The notes under the pieces are model-generated. The model saw nothing but the letters and a program-made list of their open reading frames with translations, searched no databases and was not told where the DNA came from. A stretch of DNA of 64,000 nt from assembly GCA_025504975.1 (NCBI GenBank), contig JANUWI010000002.1, positions 2,604,001 through 2,668,000 on the forward strand. The letters are read 5' to 3'. The position numbers and the translations under genes were made by a program. This stretch comes from Plenodomus lindquistii (taxonomy: Eukaryota; Ascomycota; Dothideomycetes; Pleosporales; Leptosphaeriaceae). Below, one piece after another: positions 10,585-21,779 of the stretch. How positions within the stretch are numbered: the stretch's first letter is position 1; the number at the start of each line of letters is the position of its first letter.

Positions 10585-11562
10585 ATGTTCCGCCTCATCC
10601 TCCTCTCATCGCTCCTCTTCCTCACCCACACCCTAGCCACACCAATTGCGCAAACAACAACGTCCCAGCCCTTACCCCTACTCATCTGGCACGGCCTAGG
10701 CGACAACTACCTCGCAGAAGGCCTGCACACAGTCGGCGACCTCGCAAACGCCACAAACCCCGGTACCTTCGTGTACTACATCCACCTCGACGACGACGCC
10801 GGCAGCGACCGCACCGCCACCTTCCTCGGCAACCTAACCGAGCAAATCGCCCAAGTCTGCGATGATATAACGGCGCACCCGATTCTGTCGCGCGCACCGG
10901 GCCTCAATGCCCTGGGCTTCTCGCAAGGCGGACAGTTTCTCCGAGGAATGGTGGAGCGATGTGGTGACAGGATAAACGTGCGCAACCTCGTCACATTCGG
11001 CAGCCAACACAACGGCATTTCCAAATACCAACTCTGCAAAGATGGAGACTGGCTGTGCAAATCCTACATTTCACTCTTGAAATCAAACACTTGGGGTGAT
11101 TGGGTGCAATCGCATCTCGTTCCCGCGCAATACTTTAAAGCTACAAACGACACCACTGGCGAACCGTCGCCTGAATACTTGGAATCCTCGAATTTCCTCG
11201 CGGATATTAATAATGAGCGCGCGTTGAAAAATGTCACGTATGCGAAACATCTGGCCCAGTTGGACAACTTTGTAATGTTTGTTTTTGAGGACGATGAGAC
11301 GGTAATTCCAAAGGAGAGTGGGTGGTTTGCGTATACGAATGGGACGGATGGGGAGGTGACGGAGTTGCGCAAGAGGGATATTTACAAAGAGGATTGGATT
11401 GGGTTGAAGGAGTTGGATAAGAAAGGTGGATTGCATTTTGAGACGACGGAGGGAGGACACATGCAGTTGAGTGATGAGGTGTTGACGGGGGTGTTTGAGA
11501 AGTGGTTTGCGCCGGGTAAGACTGGGGTGTGGTCTGGAGAGCAGGAGGTCATGGAACTGTAA
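10585..11562 (+). CDS. PPT1: Palmitoyl-protein thioesterase
   Basis: A single-exon 325-aa protein with an N-terminal signal peptide (LILLSSLLFLTHTLATP). It has the alpha/beta-hydrolase fold of palmitoyl-protein thioesterases, which remove palmitate from cysteine residues during lysosomal or vacuolar protein turnover. The family opening LLIWHGLGD is present. The nucleophile Ser is about S113 in the elbow GFSQGGQFLR. The Asp is in EDDETVIPKES and the His in GGHMQLS near the C-terminus. TFGSQHNGI and five or more N-glycosylation sequons fit the family and a secretory or vacuolar location. The length is close to that of human PPT1 (306 aa). Codon use shifts from C-rich in the first half to G/T-rich in the second, but the frame is unbroken. 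It is convergent with ACH1, 160 bp downstream. Confidence 0.93.
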   Translation: MFRLILLSSLLFLTHTLATPIAQTTTSQPLPLLIWHGLGDNYLAEGLHTVGDLANATNPGTFVYYIHLDDDAGSDRTATFLGNLTEQIAQVCDDITAHPILSRAPGLNALGFSQGGQFLRGMVERCGDRINVRNLVTFGSQHNGISKYQLCKDGDWLCKSYISLLKSNTWGDWVQSHLVPAQYFKATNDTTGEPSPEYLESSNFLADINNERALKNVTYAKHLAQLDNFVMFVFEDDETVIPKESGWFAYTNGTDGEVTELRKRDIYKEDWIGLKELDKKGGLHFETTEGGHMQLSDEVLTGVFEKWFAPGKTGVWSGEQEVMEL

Positions 11563-11722
11563 TACGATTTTGTGTGTTTATGTATATAACTACTCATCTT
11601 TCGATTTCAATCCAACTTTGGTGCTGGCACCGCATCAACAAACAATGTACAAAAGACTCTTACGAACCCTTGCCATATCATTCTGCCCAATCCATCCTCT
11701 TCTCCTCACACATCATCATCGC

Positions 11723-13806
11723 TTACTTGCCTCCATACCCGACATAATCCCAACTCGGCAACTTCATCGTCCCATGCTCATTCAAATGCTTGTGCATATC
11801 AAAGCTATTCCACAACAAATGCGGCTCGTGTCCCCATCCCTTTCTCAAACACTCAAACTCGGCCTTGTTGAAGTAGTCTTCCAAAATCGGTACGTAGTCT
11901 GGGTGAGCGCACTTCTTGATAATGACTCGCGCGCGCTCCTTGGGGCTCAAGCCACGCACATCCGCGAGACCTTGCTCGGTAACAATAACGTCAAGGTCGT
12001 GCTCTGTCTGGTCAATGTGCGTGCACATGGGCACGATGCAGGATACACCCGTGGGATCAGTCTTGGTGGGACGAGTAGAAGGCGTGTGCATAATCGAGTA
12101 CTTTGCTGAGCGAAGGAAGTCGGCCGATCCGCCGAGACCGTTCAGCATGCGGGACCCCATGACGCAGGTGCTGTTTGCGTGGGCGTAGATGTCGACTTCG
12201 ACGGGCGTGTTCATGCCGATAACACCCAATCGTCTGATAATCTCGGGCGAGTTGGAGACTTGCTGGGAACGTAGGAGCAGTTTGGGAGAGTACTCGTCCC
12301 ACTTTTTGTAGAAGCGTTGGAAGCCGTCGGGGGAGAGGCGGATCGATGTTGCGGTGGCGAAGTCGAGGTTTCCAGAGTCGAAGAGGTCGAGGAAGGAGTC
12401 TTGGAGGACTTCGGTCCAGACTTTTAGGTTCTTGAAGTTTGCGCCGCCGGACTGGTAACGGTTAGTACACACAGCTTAGATGGATTCTTGGGTGCTTTGG
12501 CAAAACTTACTGCGAGACCACCGACGACAGCATTGGCAATGTTACCAATGCCTGACTGAAGCGGTAGCAGATTCTCAGGCAAACGACCATGGGTAACCTC
12601 GTGCTTGAGAAATTCAATCAGATTCGACGCAATAGCTCTTGAACTGTCATCTTCAGCGGCATTGGGTTGAGTCTGATCTGGGTAATCGCTCTCAACAATC
12701 GCAACAACCTTTTCAGGGTCAATGGGGATGTGCGGTGTACCGATGCGATCTTCGGGCGACATGATGAGGTATGGCTTGCGACGGGGAGGCAGATCAGTCA
12801 TGGTGATGTCGTGCAGACCTTCGAATGAGGGAGACGCCGTGTTCACTTCGATGATGATCTTGTCGGCCATTTGGACGAGTTCTGGGGTTGCGCCAACACT
12901 GGCTCCGGGAATGATGCCACCGTCTTCTGTGATGGCGGACGCTTCGACGATGGTGACATCGAGCTTGTTATGTGGCTTGTTGAGAGTGTAGAAGCTGATC
13001 TTAGTCAATATCTTGCACTTCAACCTACAGAACCTGGATTTTGCACTCACCCATACATCAAATCCACGGGAAACATGCTAAGATGCTTATCGAAGAAGTT
13101 GATGTTGCCATTATTGATGCCCTTGGCAATCTCCTTTCCAACCTGATGCGGCGAGCGACGCTCAATCATGTTCAAACGGGCCCATCGGTTCTCAGTTTCT
13201 GCGCCAGATGACGCGCCAACAAAGAGGTTGTACTTGAGCTGGCCTTCGAGCTTGTTCTTCTCGACATGGTCGGCCAGAGCGGTGGGGATCTTCCTGGTTA
13301 TTGCGTCAGCAAGAGTAAGCGCACCATATTACTGTGTATATATGCAAACACCGCTGCGCAATCAAAAAGAAGCGATTCGCCAGGCTTGTAGCACGTTGCC
13401 GCCAAGTTGCTCGCATCGACCAAACATGCGATGTGATCCATGCACAACGGTAAAAGTGGATCCGGAGATGTCTCGGTGCTAGCGTTGTTGCCAAACTTCC
13501 GTTCCGCCTCGGGACAACCGCCTATGTCCAAACATGATCGAAATCGACCCAATTGATGTCCCCACCAGGATTGACAGTGTAGGTAGCTCTGACGTGCCCC
13601 CCAAGCCACATTGGAGCGGATTCGAGATTTGGAATAAAATGAAAAATGTGGACAACTTACTTCGGATACCCAACACCCGTAAACCCACTCCACCCAATAT
13701 ACGCCCCATTAGGGAAATGGTGCAGCAAATCCTCCGCCTTTGCAAGCTTCTTCAGATAACTCGGTCTTCTGCACCGCTGCTTGAGCGCCGCTGAGACCGC
13801 AGACAT
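11723..13806 (-). CDS. ACH1: Acetyl-CoA hydrolase / acetate CoA-transferase
   Basis: Four exons on the minus strand: 13661-13806, 13051-13293, 12511-12994 and 11723-12451. Introns are 367, 56 and 59 nt. All junctions close in frame and give 533 aa, like yeast Ach1 (526 aa). The first exon ends GWSGFTGVGYPK and the second begins KIPTALADHVEKN, the exact family sequence, so the long first intron is a real interruption and not missing coding sequence. Further landmarks are GASSGAETENRW, the GxGxxG-like GIGNIANAV, GVIGMNTPVEVD and the C-terminal TEQGLADVRGLSP. Ach1 is mitochondrial and handles acetyl-CoA and succinyl-CoA/acetate CoA transfer, important for growth on acetate. The start (MSAVSAALKQRCRRPSYL) has a basic amphipathic start fitting mitochondrial import. 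Confidence 0.95.
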
Positions 13807-14729
13807 GTTTGCTGTGCTTCTCTTGTAAACCCAAGTGACGTTTGGTTTGGTTTCGTTATCGATAAGCTTCGTGTGACTTTGCAACAGGTGATCGCGAGAC
13901 CTTCTCTGCACGCAGTGTTCTGGGGGTAGAGTGGAGAAGTGGGCGCCAGGCTGGAGAAAGCAGGAATAAGTCTGGGGAGAGGCTTTTATAACGAGACGCG
14001 CGACTCATGCACTAAGCCCTCGTTGTGGACTTTCCAAAGCTGGTGTAAGAGCTGTGGGCTAATTGTCAGGGACCCACATATTTGAGCATGACGTTCTGGT
14101 TGCGGCCCCCCTGCTCGTCAGCTGCGGCATGGCCGAATCGGATTATCCGACTGGTACCTCTTCTTGTGTACACGGCGAGTGGGAGACGTGAGTTTGGTAC
14201 ATGGCGACTTAGCTGTGGTATAATTTGGTACTCGTGACGTATCGACACCATTGTTGACTTTCTTGCTACGCCGCGGGAGCTTCTTGTCACAGGCAGACTC
14301 CATGCAATTGTAGACCAGGGGTATATGTAGAAATCGCCGGGCTATCCGATACTTTTGACTTCACTTCACGTGTCTCGCTCAGTGAGTTGAAGGCACACGC
14401 GCACATGCTTGTTCTTTGTGTATTCGTATCGTCGTTATGTATCGTTACAATCCTGCCAATATGTTCAAAAACAGGTAATGCCATCGTTCCATATCACCAG
14501 TCTCCAATGCTATGATGCACCCCACTATGCTGCTCGAACAAATACAGTCAACATCTAACGTCAAGCGAGATAGTATCAAGATCAATGTGGCAAATGCCTT
14601 TCAAACGTGGCCCGAATCCTTGATAATGATGAATCTCCGTCAAAGGTGAAAACGGCAACAGTCAGAAGTCGTATCATCAGAGGTGCTAGATAAGGCCACC
14701 CGTCTCTTCAAACAGGTCTCCATTCATGG
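13807..14729 (-). other. Intergenic: ACH1 promoter and 3' flank of the Whi5/Nrm1-like gene
   Basis: A 923-bp gap between two minus-strand genes. ORFs are short and without character. No motif I would defend. Confidence 0.5.
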
Positions 14730-16202
14730 TCACCTCGCTCCATCGGCAGCATACGGCTGCTGCCCATAACGATGGTGTGGCGGTGCAGGCATCTGCTGTT
14801 GGTACATTGCATGTCTGTCTTGTGGTGGGTATGCCTCAAACATGACTCTTCTTTGAGGTGCCTCTGCTCTCAACGCTGGCTGTGACCCAGCAGGGTTTCT
14901 TTGCGAGTTGTTTGGACTGCTCATGAAGAGCAGTGTGTCCACGGCGTCCTTCTCTGCTTGTTGGCTGGGCATGCGCAAGATGCCTGCTCGTGGTGTGGCT
15001 GGTGCTTGGGGGCCGGCGCCCAAGTCACTGTAGTATTTTCGTTGGGTGGAACCCAGTGGGGGAGGGGGCAAGTGGGTGGTACTGGAGCTGCGGCGGCGGG
15101 TACTGGGTTGAAAGGTGGGGGCTGGGGCGAGGCCGTGGGAGTGATGGCCATTGGTTATGGAGATGAGGTTTGCGGCGGCGTTCATGGCGGGTTTGGTGCC
15201 TGGACGCCAATATGCTTGGGTAAGAAGTTAGTATGGGGTCATGGATGAAATGGAGCAGATGACTTGCCTGGGGGTGTGATCGCGTACGACCGCGTAGGAT
15301 CAGAAGCAGGAGACATGATCATTTGGTCAGACTCGTCAGACACGCCACTTGGTCTCCGTCGACGATCGGACGCGTATGGGGACTCAAAGGCAAGCCTATC
15401 ACCCCTCTCGGGAGCCGAATTGGGCGATCCACGCTGTGAATGCACCTCCTCGAGCTCGTCAAGCGACTGCTTCTCCCACCCATTCTGGACCTTGACCATG
15501 GCGTAGGAGAGACGCGTCTTGAGCTGTGCGGATAGCTGCATACACGTCAGCAAACCTGCAGACCAGGCTGTGCATGAGGCTACGCACCTCGCCTATTCGA
15601 GAGGAGCCAGAGTGTACGTCCATGCTCTTGTTCCTCTTGTGCGAAAGGACGCGAGCAATTGGCGCGTCGGACCCCATGCCAGCACCCTTCAACGGCTCGT
15701 CTGCTTTCCGCTTGAAGCCCTGGGAGATGGGCGATGCTAGTGGTGGCATGGGGGTGGCTGCCGTGTCACCAGTTCGCGGCGCGTTCGCAGCTGCTATGTC
15801 GATCGATGGTGCATGCTGCTGCGCGTCTCCGGCATGGGCTTGATTCGGAGAGTTCGGCATGGAAGCCTCGGTGGGTTTACTCTGACTTGGGACTACATTG
15901 GCCGTTGATGAATTCGTAGACTCAACTTCAGCCACTGTTGACGTAGACAGATTGCTCGACGATGACGGTAACCTCGGCGCCGAGAAGGTGCTCGACACGG
16001 CAGACGCGACTGAATCCTGCGAGTCCTGGAGATCCTGCCTGTGGTCTGTAGAAATATCGTGTGGTTGAGCAGTGCTGGCGTGTTCTGAGGGCGCAATTGG
16101 TAAGTGGCCGTACTGTGGGTAGCTGATCGGGCGGCTGGGCGTGGGCGAACGCGACTTACGCATCGTGCCGACGGCGGGGTAGTAGGCCGCGACTTGTGAC
16201 AT
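14730..16202 (-). CDS. Whi5/Nrm1-like G1/S transcription repressor (GTB-motif protein)
   Basis: Three exons on the minus strand, 15588-16202, 15268-15535 and 14730-15214, give 455 aa. Intron 1 (52 nt) is GTGCGT..AG; intron 2 (53 nt) starts with GCAAGT, a GC-AG intron. Most of the protein is disordered, with many SP/TP sites of the kind phosphorylated by cyclin-dependent kinases. Exon 2 opens with LKTRLSYAMVKVQNGW, which fits the short GTB motif used by Whi5, Nrm1 and related fungal repressors to bind SBF/MBF. A second conserved block, EKDAVDTLLFMSSPNNSQ, lies near residue 390. Such proteins act in the nucleus and restrain G1/S transcription. The family call rests on these motifs only. A GTAAGT inside exon 1 would allow an in-frame 75-nt intron (16085-16159) removing residues 15-39, so two N-terminal forms are possible. 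Confidence 0.7.
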
Positions 16203-16588
16203 GGAGACGTGGCTGGCGCACTGAAGCCAAAAAAGAAGTATGATTATACTTTGCCGCGGGGGTAATCCCAAGATTTGTGGCCGCAGAGCCCCAAGATTTG
16301 ACCGGCCAGGACGGGTGATGGTAGTGATAGCAAGAGGGACGTGGTCGAGGGCGTGTCGCGACTTGCAGCCACCAAGACAAGACGACGCGAACGGCGGGCC
16401 CAGCACTTGTTCAGACTATCAAGCAAACGACTCAGAATAAGGGCAGAAGCAGCGCGTGAGCAAGTCAGGGGATTGTCGGGCAAGCAGGCGCGTCGCGTTG
16501 GCAGTCGCAGAGGCAGAGACAGAGTGCTTCTCCAGGCAAATGCAAATCGTCCGTCCGGCTTCAATCCGCGCGCAGTCAGGTGTCTTGG

Positions 16589-16594
16589 ACGCGT
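16589..16594. promoter_or_regulatory. MCB box ACGCGT upstream of the Whi5/Nrm1-like gene
   Basis: Perfect ACGCGT about 390 bp upstream of the start. MCB boxes bind MBF; in yeasts NRM1 is itself an MBF target. Confidence 0.45.
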
Positions 16595-16785
16595 GTGCTT
16601 AGCGGTGGCAACCCCCAACACCCAACACACGCTGACACGCACTGGGGACAGCAGAGGCGCCCATTCACACCTCGTGCATGACTGCTGCATGCACCCGAGC
16701 CGCCGAACCCCATCAGACAAATTTTGCGCGATTGCGCTCCTGCGAACTGCTGCCAACCATGGACAACCATGGCAACGTGCCTCAG

Positions 16786-16800
16786 ACGCGGCACGCGCGT
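16786..16800. promoter_or_regulatory. Clustered MCB cores (ACGCG, ACGCGCGT)
   Basis: ACGCG at 16786-16790 and ACGCGCGT at 16793-16800, about 590 bp upstream of the Whi5/Nrm1-like start. With the ACGCGT at 16589 they form a small cluster. Confidence 0.4.
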
Positions 16801-17212
16801 GTCAGGGTTATCTTGTTCCTTGACTGATGCCCGACCGAGGTATCGTGTTCCACTTTGCACGCTTTGGGAACAAACAATCAATATCACGCAAGACGAGACC
16901 AGCGTCTGTGGAGCGAACTAATCAATAGTCCCCCGCAGTCTCAGCCACAATCACAGCCAGCACTGCTAGTTCCTCCTCGACTTTGGCGCTCCAGGCGGGA
17001 GTTGGCCATGCCCATGTTGACACGGCCTTGTACTTTCCAACACGGTGCGAAAACACAGCAAAATCCACTTCCCTGTTGGAAGGAAAGTATTACTGATCGT
17101 CGATTGCATTTCAGCCATCACACATGTTGCAATTCATTCTGCATATGTGCCTCTGTCAAACCATCAGGCTTTCATTTCACATGTCGCTTTCCCCCATCAT
17201 CTTGTCCCGATT

Positions 17213-17267
17213 CATCCCATCCCATCCCATCCCATCCCATCTCATACCATACCGTACCATACAATAC
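17213..17267 (+). repeat. Pentamer microsatellite (CATCC)n drifting to (CATAC)n
   Basis: Eleven consecutive 5-bp units: five CATCC, one CATCT, then mostly CATAC with single changes. It lies about 90 bp beyond the stop of the downstream minus-strand gene. Confidence 0.85.
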
Positions 17268-17359
17268 ATGACAATTCCCTACTGTGTGTATCATCCCAGA
17301 ACGCCGCAAAATTCAGTCCCTAGATATCAACCAAAACGCCAGAAAAATATACAACTCTC

Positions 17360-19480
17360 CTACACAACACCACTAGCCTTCCTCTGCACCATCCCACTCC
17401 AATTCCCACCCCTTCCTTCCTCCGCAACCTTGCCGCTTACATCCCTCCTCCTCCCGTGCGTCACTCCCAGATCAGAGTCGTCAAATTCATAGGGGTTCAT
17501 GTAGTCTACTCCCGACCGACTGATTACACGTGGACTCTGTGCTTGAACCGCAGTATATCCTGCATCGCCTGTTCGTCGCACACTCGTATAGCTCTTCTTG
17601 TGCAGTGAGAAGGGGCTGTTGGCTACGATGTCCTTCTTCTTGGTAGGCGACGCATTGGTAGCATATTGTTTGGTGGCGCTTGGCAAAGAGTTTGGATCTT
17701 TGGCGAATTGTTGGGCGCGGACGGATGCTTTGGTGGGTGAGGTCGAGGGAGATGGCGTCTTCACTGCCTCGGTTGCCGCTTTCAGGTCGCCGTAGTACCG
17801 GCTCTTGGGGTTTCCAGAGCGCGAGTGTGAGCGGTCGAATGTGCGGTGGGTAGAAATTGAGGTTGTGGTTTGTGTGCGTTGAAGGCTGGAGGGAGGTGGG
17901 GTGTTCTTCTTCCTGTCTGTGTCGACGGGGGGAGGAGGAGTGGGTGGGTTCATGCGTAGAGGTTGGGGGACCATGAGGTTCGTTTGCTCATGTTCTTCAT
18001 CTGAGAAGACGTCGTCATCGTAGGGGGAGAGGGTGTTGTAGCCTTTGCTTGCAGCATTTGAGGTGAAGAGAGATTGTTTGGGTGGAGAGACGGGGTGTTG
18101 GTTTGGCTCGTCTTCGTCGTTTTCGGGGTGCACGAACCAATTGTCGTTTTGGAGGGTTTCGCGGCTGGTACGTTGAAGGGAAAGATCGCCGGTTGCGCCT
18201 TGCTTGTCGGAATGGGCAGTTCCTGGGGGTGTGTAGAAGTCCTGCTTGGAAGAGGATGTGACGTAGGAGTCAGTCCTCGAGTGACGTTTAATATTGGCTT
18301 GTTCGGCAAGCATGGACTTGCGTTGAGCAAGGGTCTCGCCGTCGCTGACCTCGTCGTGATGGATAAGGTCCTCGCGTGTGTTGAGTTCTCTCCTGGATTG
18401 ACGGGCCGTTGGGGGCTGCGAGTACATCGAGAATCTCTCTTTTGACTCGCGAGCTGACTGCGGTGTGTGAGGTGAGTATGTCGCCTCAGATTCGTGACGG
18501 GTGTGCATGAACGGAATTCGGCTCTTGTCTGGGCTAGGAATATCCTTATAGATCAACGGAGTGGCCTGAGAGTTCCTGTCTCCAGCAATGGTACTTTGCG
18601 TACTGAAGCGCTTCTCGTTGTCGCTAGTGAGAGGGGTGATTGCTGAGATCGAAGAGTTCTTGTGCTTGTGCTTCGACTTCCTGCGAGATGTGAGGTTATC
18701 CTCCAGAGGGTTCATGTCTGGAGGCAGATTGGAGATTTTCCTGAAGATGACCAGCAGGTACAAATCCAAGAGTATGGAGAGGAGATGCAGACCCGCAAGG
18801 ACCGTAGCTGTCAACCAGGTAGTCTGTAGGACCTTGTTTGTATCTCCATCTGTAGGAAACATTGTGCGCCACCGTCTTGTGGTTCCCGCTTCGAGATCGG
18901 AATTGCGCTTGGCCATGAGAATGGTGAAGACGTAGAACGGGATGAAGCCAGCATCGGTAACCATGGCGAAGAAATGGTAACTAGCCGAGCTCCCTGCGGG
19001 CCTCGATTTGGGATTGCGCACCAAGTGATACACCGCGTAGAGACAGATGACGATGTCGACACCAGGCTGTTAGAGTTACTTTAGACGTGTCCTCTGTTGG
19101 ATTGCTTTGGCGCTTACCGGTATCCTCATGATGTACCCTTCAGTATCCTGTGTGCCACGGATAAAGATCCCGCATAGCAACACGCCCACGGCGCCCAACA
19201 GTTGGCAAATTCGAAAAGCCAATTGCACGCCTCGCGCCACCTTGATGAAGATCTTCGTCCGCTTGTTCATCGGCTTGGCATTGGTGTTCCCGTATGGTAC
19301 CACCAAATAGCTATCTGGGTGCTTGTTGAAGTCAATCAAGGGCCCATCCTGCTTCTTCTTGGGAGGCGGTGGTGGCAGGCGACTTGCCATGGTCACGGCC
19401 TTGGGATTGAACGTCGATTGCACGAAGCCCTTCGAGTCTGTCTCCGGTGGATATAGGTAGGGCTGCCAGCGGCCCGCCAT
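17360..19480 (-). CDS. Four-helix fungal membrane protein with long disordered tail
   Basis: Two exons, 19118-19480 and 17360-19066, join across a 51-nt GTAAGC..AACAG intron in phase 0, giving 689 aa. The N-terminal 75 residues are polar. Four hydrophobic segments follow: near 88-108 (FRICQLLGAVGVLLCGIFI), 119-134 (GVDIVICLYAVYHLV), 146-168 (FFAMVTDAGFIPFYVFTILMA) and 198-220 (TATVLAGLHLLSILLDLYLLVIF). The remaining 450 residues are Ser/Pro/Arg-rich, probably disordered and cytosolic. They carry TPPPPP runs, many SP/TP sites and a FDDSDLG segment near the end. This layout is known in conserved filamentous-fungal proteins with no assigned function; a cortical or scaffold role is a guess. The start at 19480 (MAGRWQPYLYPPETD) is preferred over the upstream ATG at 19567. 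Confidence 0.8.
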
Positions 19481-20079
19481 CTTTGCGACTTGTGAAAAAA
19501 CAATGAATGAGGATCTTCCACACAAATACACAGAAGAGTCAAACCGAAAACCTCTCTCCCTTATCAAAGGAATGATGGAGACGAGCTACATGGGACCCAG
19601 TGAGGATCTGGGGAGCTGAAGTACATGAGTAAATACCTCGTCGTCATGGCAACGATTTTGTATCAGCCAATACAATCCTACAACGCCAATGACGTGAGGA
19701 CCAGCGGGTGAGACGGGAACTATGCATTGACGAACCTGCTAAATCAGCACGAGCGGCTGATCCGGAGACCAAGTCAGGAACGGGTGGGGTCCGATGAGGA
19801 AGGCCAGGGAAGCATGGCCAGAGATTTGCTCTATTCGGCCTCCACCCTCTCAACGCCAAGCAGCACATGTCTCGATCTCAGGATTGACGAATCGAGACGC
19901 TCATGCATAACCCCTCCTATCATTCACATAACGCTGGTCATGTCGTCGGATATCTCGGCGTCTGTCGCTAAATCTAAAGACTGAAGACGTGCATCATCAA
20001 GGTTGTGATCTTAGTCATCCGAAGTTCCTCGGCTCGGCACGTGGCAACGACCTCGACTTCCACACGGTCCCTCCACAAC
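19481..20079. other. Divergent promoter region (membrane protein / ARH1)
   Basis: A 599-bp gap between divergent starts. An upstream in-frame ATG for ARH1 sits at 20005. No distinctive motif. Confidence 0.5.
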
Positions 20080-21779
20080 ATGAACATCGCGCGGCACGCA
20101 CGGCAAACGCCATACGTATGCACTAGCTGCACGCGACGCATAGCAAGCGCATCTGTCTCCAAAGGCGACCGCAATGGCCCTATATTGGCAATGCGCAGGC
20201 ACATCGGCGTGTCATCAAGTTGTTTGGTGACGCTCCGAAATCGCACCACATCTCCCATATCAAACAGCCCTCGGCATGCCTATAGCACGGCGACGACATC
20301 GCGAGGGCGTCTTCGCATCGCAATCATTGGATCTGGACCAGCAGGTTTCTATGTGGCCCATCGTCTGATCAACAAGGTGCAGGATGCTGTCGTTGATATG
20401 TACGAGCAGCTTCCTGTACCTTACGGCCTTGTTCGCTTTGGCGTCGCGCCGGATCACCCAGAGGTCAAGAATTGCCAGGACACATTTGAGGAAGTCGCGC
20501 AGTCGCCACGCTTCAACTATGTTGGCAATGTACGCGTTGGCACCGATGTCAAGCTCTCACAGATGAAGCCGCACTACGACGCGATACTGTTCTCATATGG
20601 CGCCAGTGAGGATAGAAAACTTGGCATTCCTCGAGAGGATGCTCCTGGGGTCTATTCGGCAAGAGAGTTCGTAGGCTGGTACAACGGCTTGCCTGAGTTT
20701 CAAGGTCTTCGGCCTAATTTGAAGGCTGGTGAGCAGGCAGTGGTGATCGGTCAGGGCAATGTGGCACTCGATGTGGCACGTATATTGCTATCACCCGTAG
20801 ACGTGCTTGCAAAGACCGACATCGCTGAACAGGCTATTCAGACATTATCTGAGAGCAAGGTCAAGTCTGTCAGAGTCGTGGGCAGACGTGGGCCTCTGCA
20901 GGTACGCAGACGGGCGTTGTAGGATTGTCATATCTTGCTGACAAGTCTCAGGTCGCCTTCACAGCGAAAGAGGCCCGCGAGCTCATGCATATTCCCTCTG
21001 TCGCCTTTGAACCCATCGATCGATCATTCTACCCACCCGAGATCAAGAGGCTTCCTAGAGTGCAGAAACGCATTGGCGAAGTGATGCTCAAGGGAAGCGA
21101 CTCAAAGATACAGGACACAGAGCGATCATGGGCGCTGGAGTTCCTCAAGGCACCGAAAGCTATGAACTCTACGTCGAACCACCTCTCTTCGATAGTCTTC
21201 ACAAAGCAGCAATTCGCCCCAGATGTCGATCCAATGGATCCTGCTGCACGCGTCATACCCACGGACGAAGAGGTCACGATAGATGCCTCGTTGGCGTTTC
21301 GATCGGTGGGATACAAGTCCACAGCCTTGCCAGGCCTGTCAGACATTGGCGTGCCATTTGACGGTAAGATGGGCATTATCCCCAATGACATCTACGGTCG
21401 CGTTATCTCGCCATCGCTCGGCCCTGGTGACCTGACAGCTGGTCACGTCCATGGTCTATACTGCGCTGGTTGGGTAAAGCGCGGTCCCACCGGCGTGATC
21501 GCAAGTACGATGCAAGACGCATTCACATCTGCTGATGTCATTGCGCATGATTGGCAGACAGATGCACCGTTTCTTAACAACGAGAACGGCGAGAGAAAGA
21601 GCACAGGTTTAGGCTGGGATGGTGTCAAGGAGCATGTGCTGCAGAAGGGTGTGAGGCCGCTTGCGTGGACTGATTGGAAGAAGATCGATGAGGCTGAACG
21701 AGCGAGAGGGAAAAGTAAGGGTAAAGAGAGGGAGAAGTTTCCAAGCGTCCAAGAGATGCTCAAGGTATTAGACACGTAG
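20080..21779 (+). CDS. ARH1: Mitochondrial NADPH:adrenodoxin (ferredoxin) oxidoreductase
   Basis: Two exons, 20080-20901 and 20952-21779, join across a 50-nt GTACGC..CTCAG intron in phase 0, giving 549 aa. Residues 1-75 are rich in Arg, Ser and Thr with almost no acidic residues, a mitochondrial targeting sequence. The FAD-binding glycine motif is IIGSGPAGFYVA (82-93). Family landmarks follow: YEQLPVPYGLVRFGVAPDHP, the NADP-binding VIGQGNVALDVAR, VVGRRGPLQ ending exon 1, and near the C-terminus GLYCAGWVKRGPTGVIAST. The enzyme passes electrons from NADPH to mitochondrial ferredoxin (Yah1) for iron-sulfur cluster and heme A synthesis, and is essential in yeast. The start at 20080 gives a compact presequence; a start at 20005 would only lengthen it. 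Confidence 0.96.

Larger units (their letters stand above)
16203..17359 (-). other. Intergenic: Whi5/Nrm1-like promoter and 3' flank of the next gene
   Basis: A 1.16-kb gap containing MCB-type motifs and a pentamer repeat (separate entries). Several overlapping ORFs in opposite strands are GC-rich artefacts without family features. Confidence 0.5.

Noticed and set aside
13298..13693. 131-aa ORF within the first ACH1 intron (minus strand)
   Set aside because: It overlaps exon 1 out of frame and the flanking exons join in the exact ACH1 family sequence. The ORF itself shows no domain.
14901..15248. 115-aa plus-strand ORF, Gly/Trp-rich
   Set aside because: Antisense of the Pro/Ser/His-rich exon 3 of the Whi5/Nrm1-like gene; composition is a mirror artefact.
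16244..16823. Overlapping ORFs of 160-170 aa on both strands upstream of the Whi5/Nrm1-like gene
   Set aside because: GC-rich, Arg/Ser/Cys-rich and without family features; they overlap the MCB-bearing promoter.
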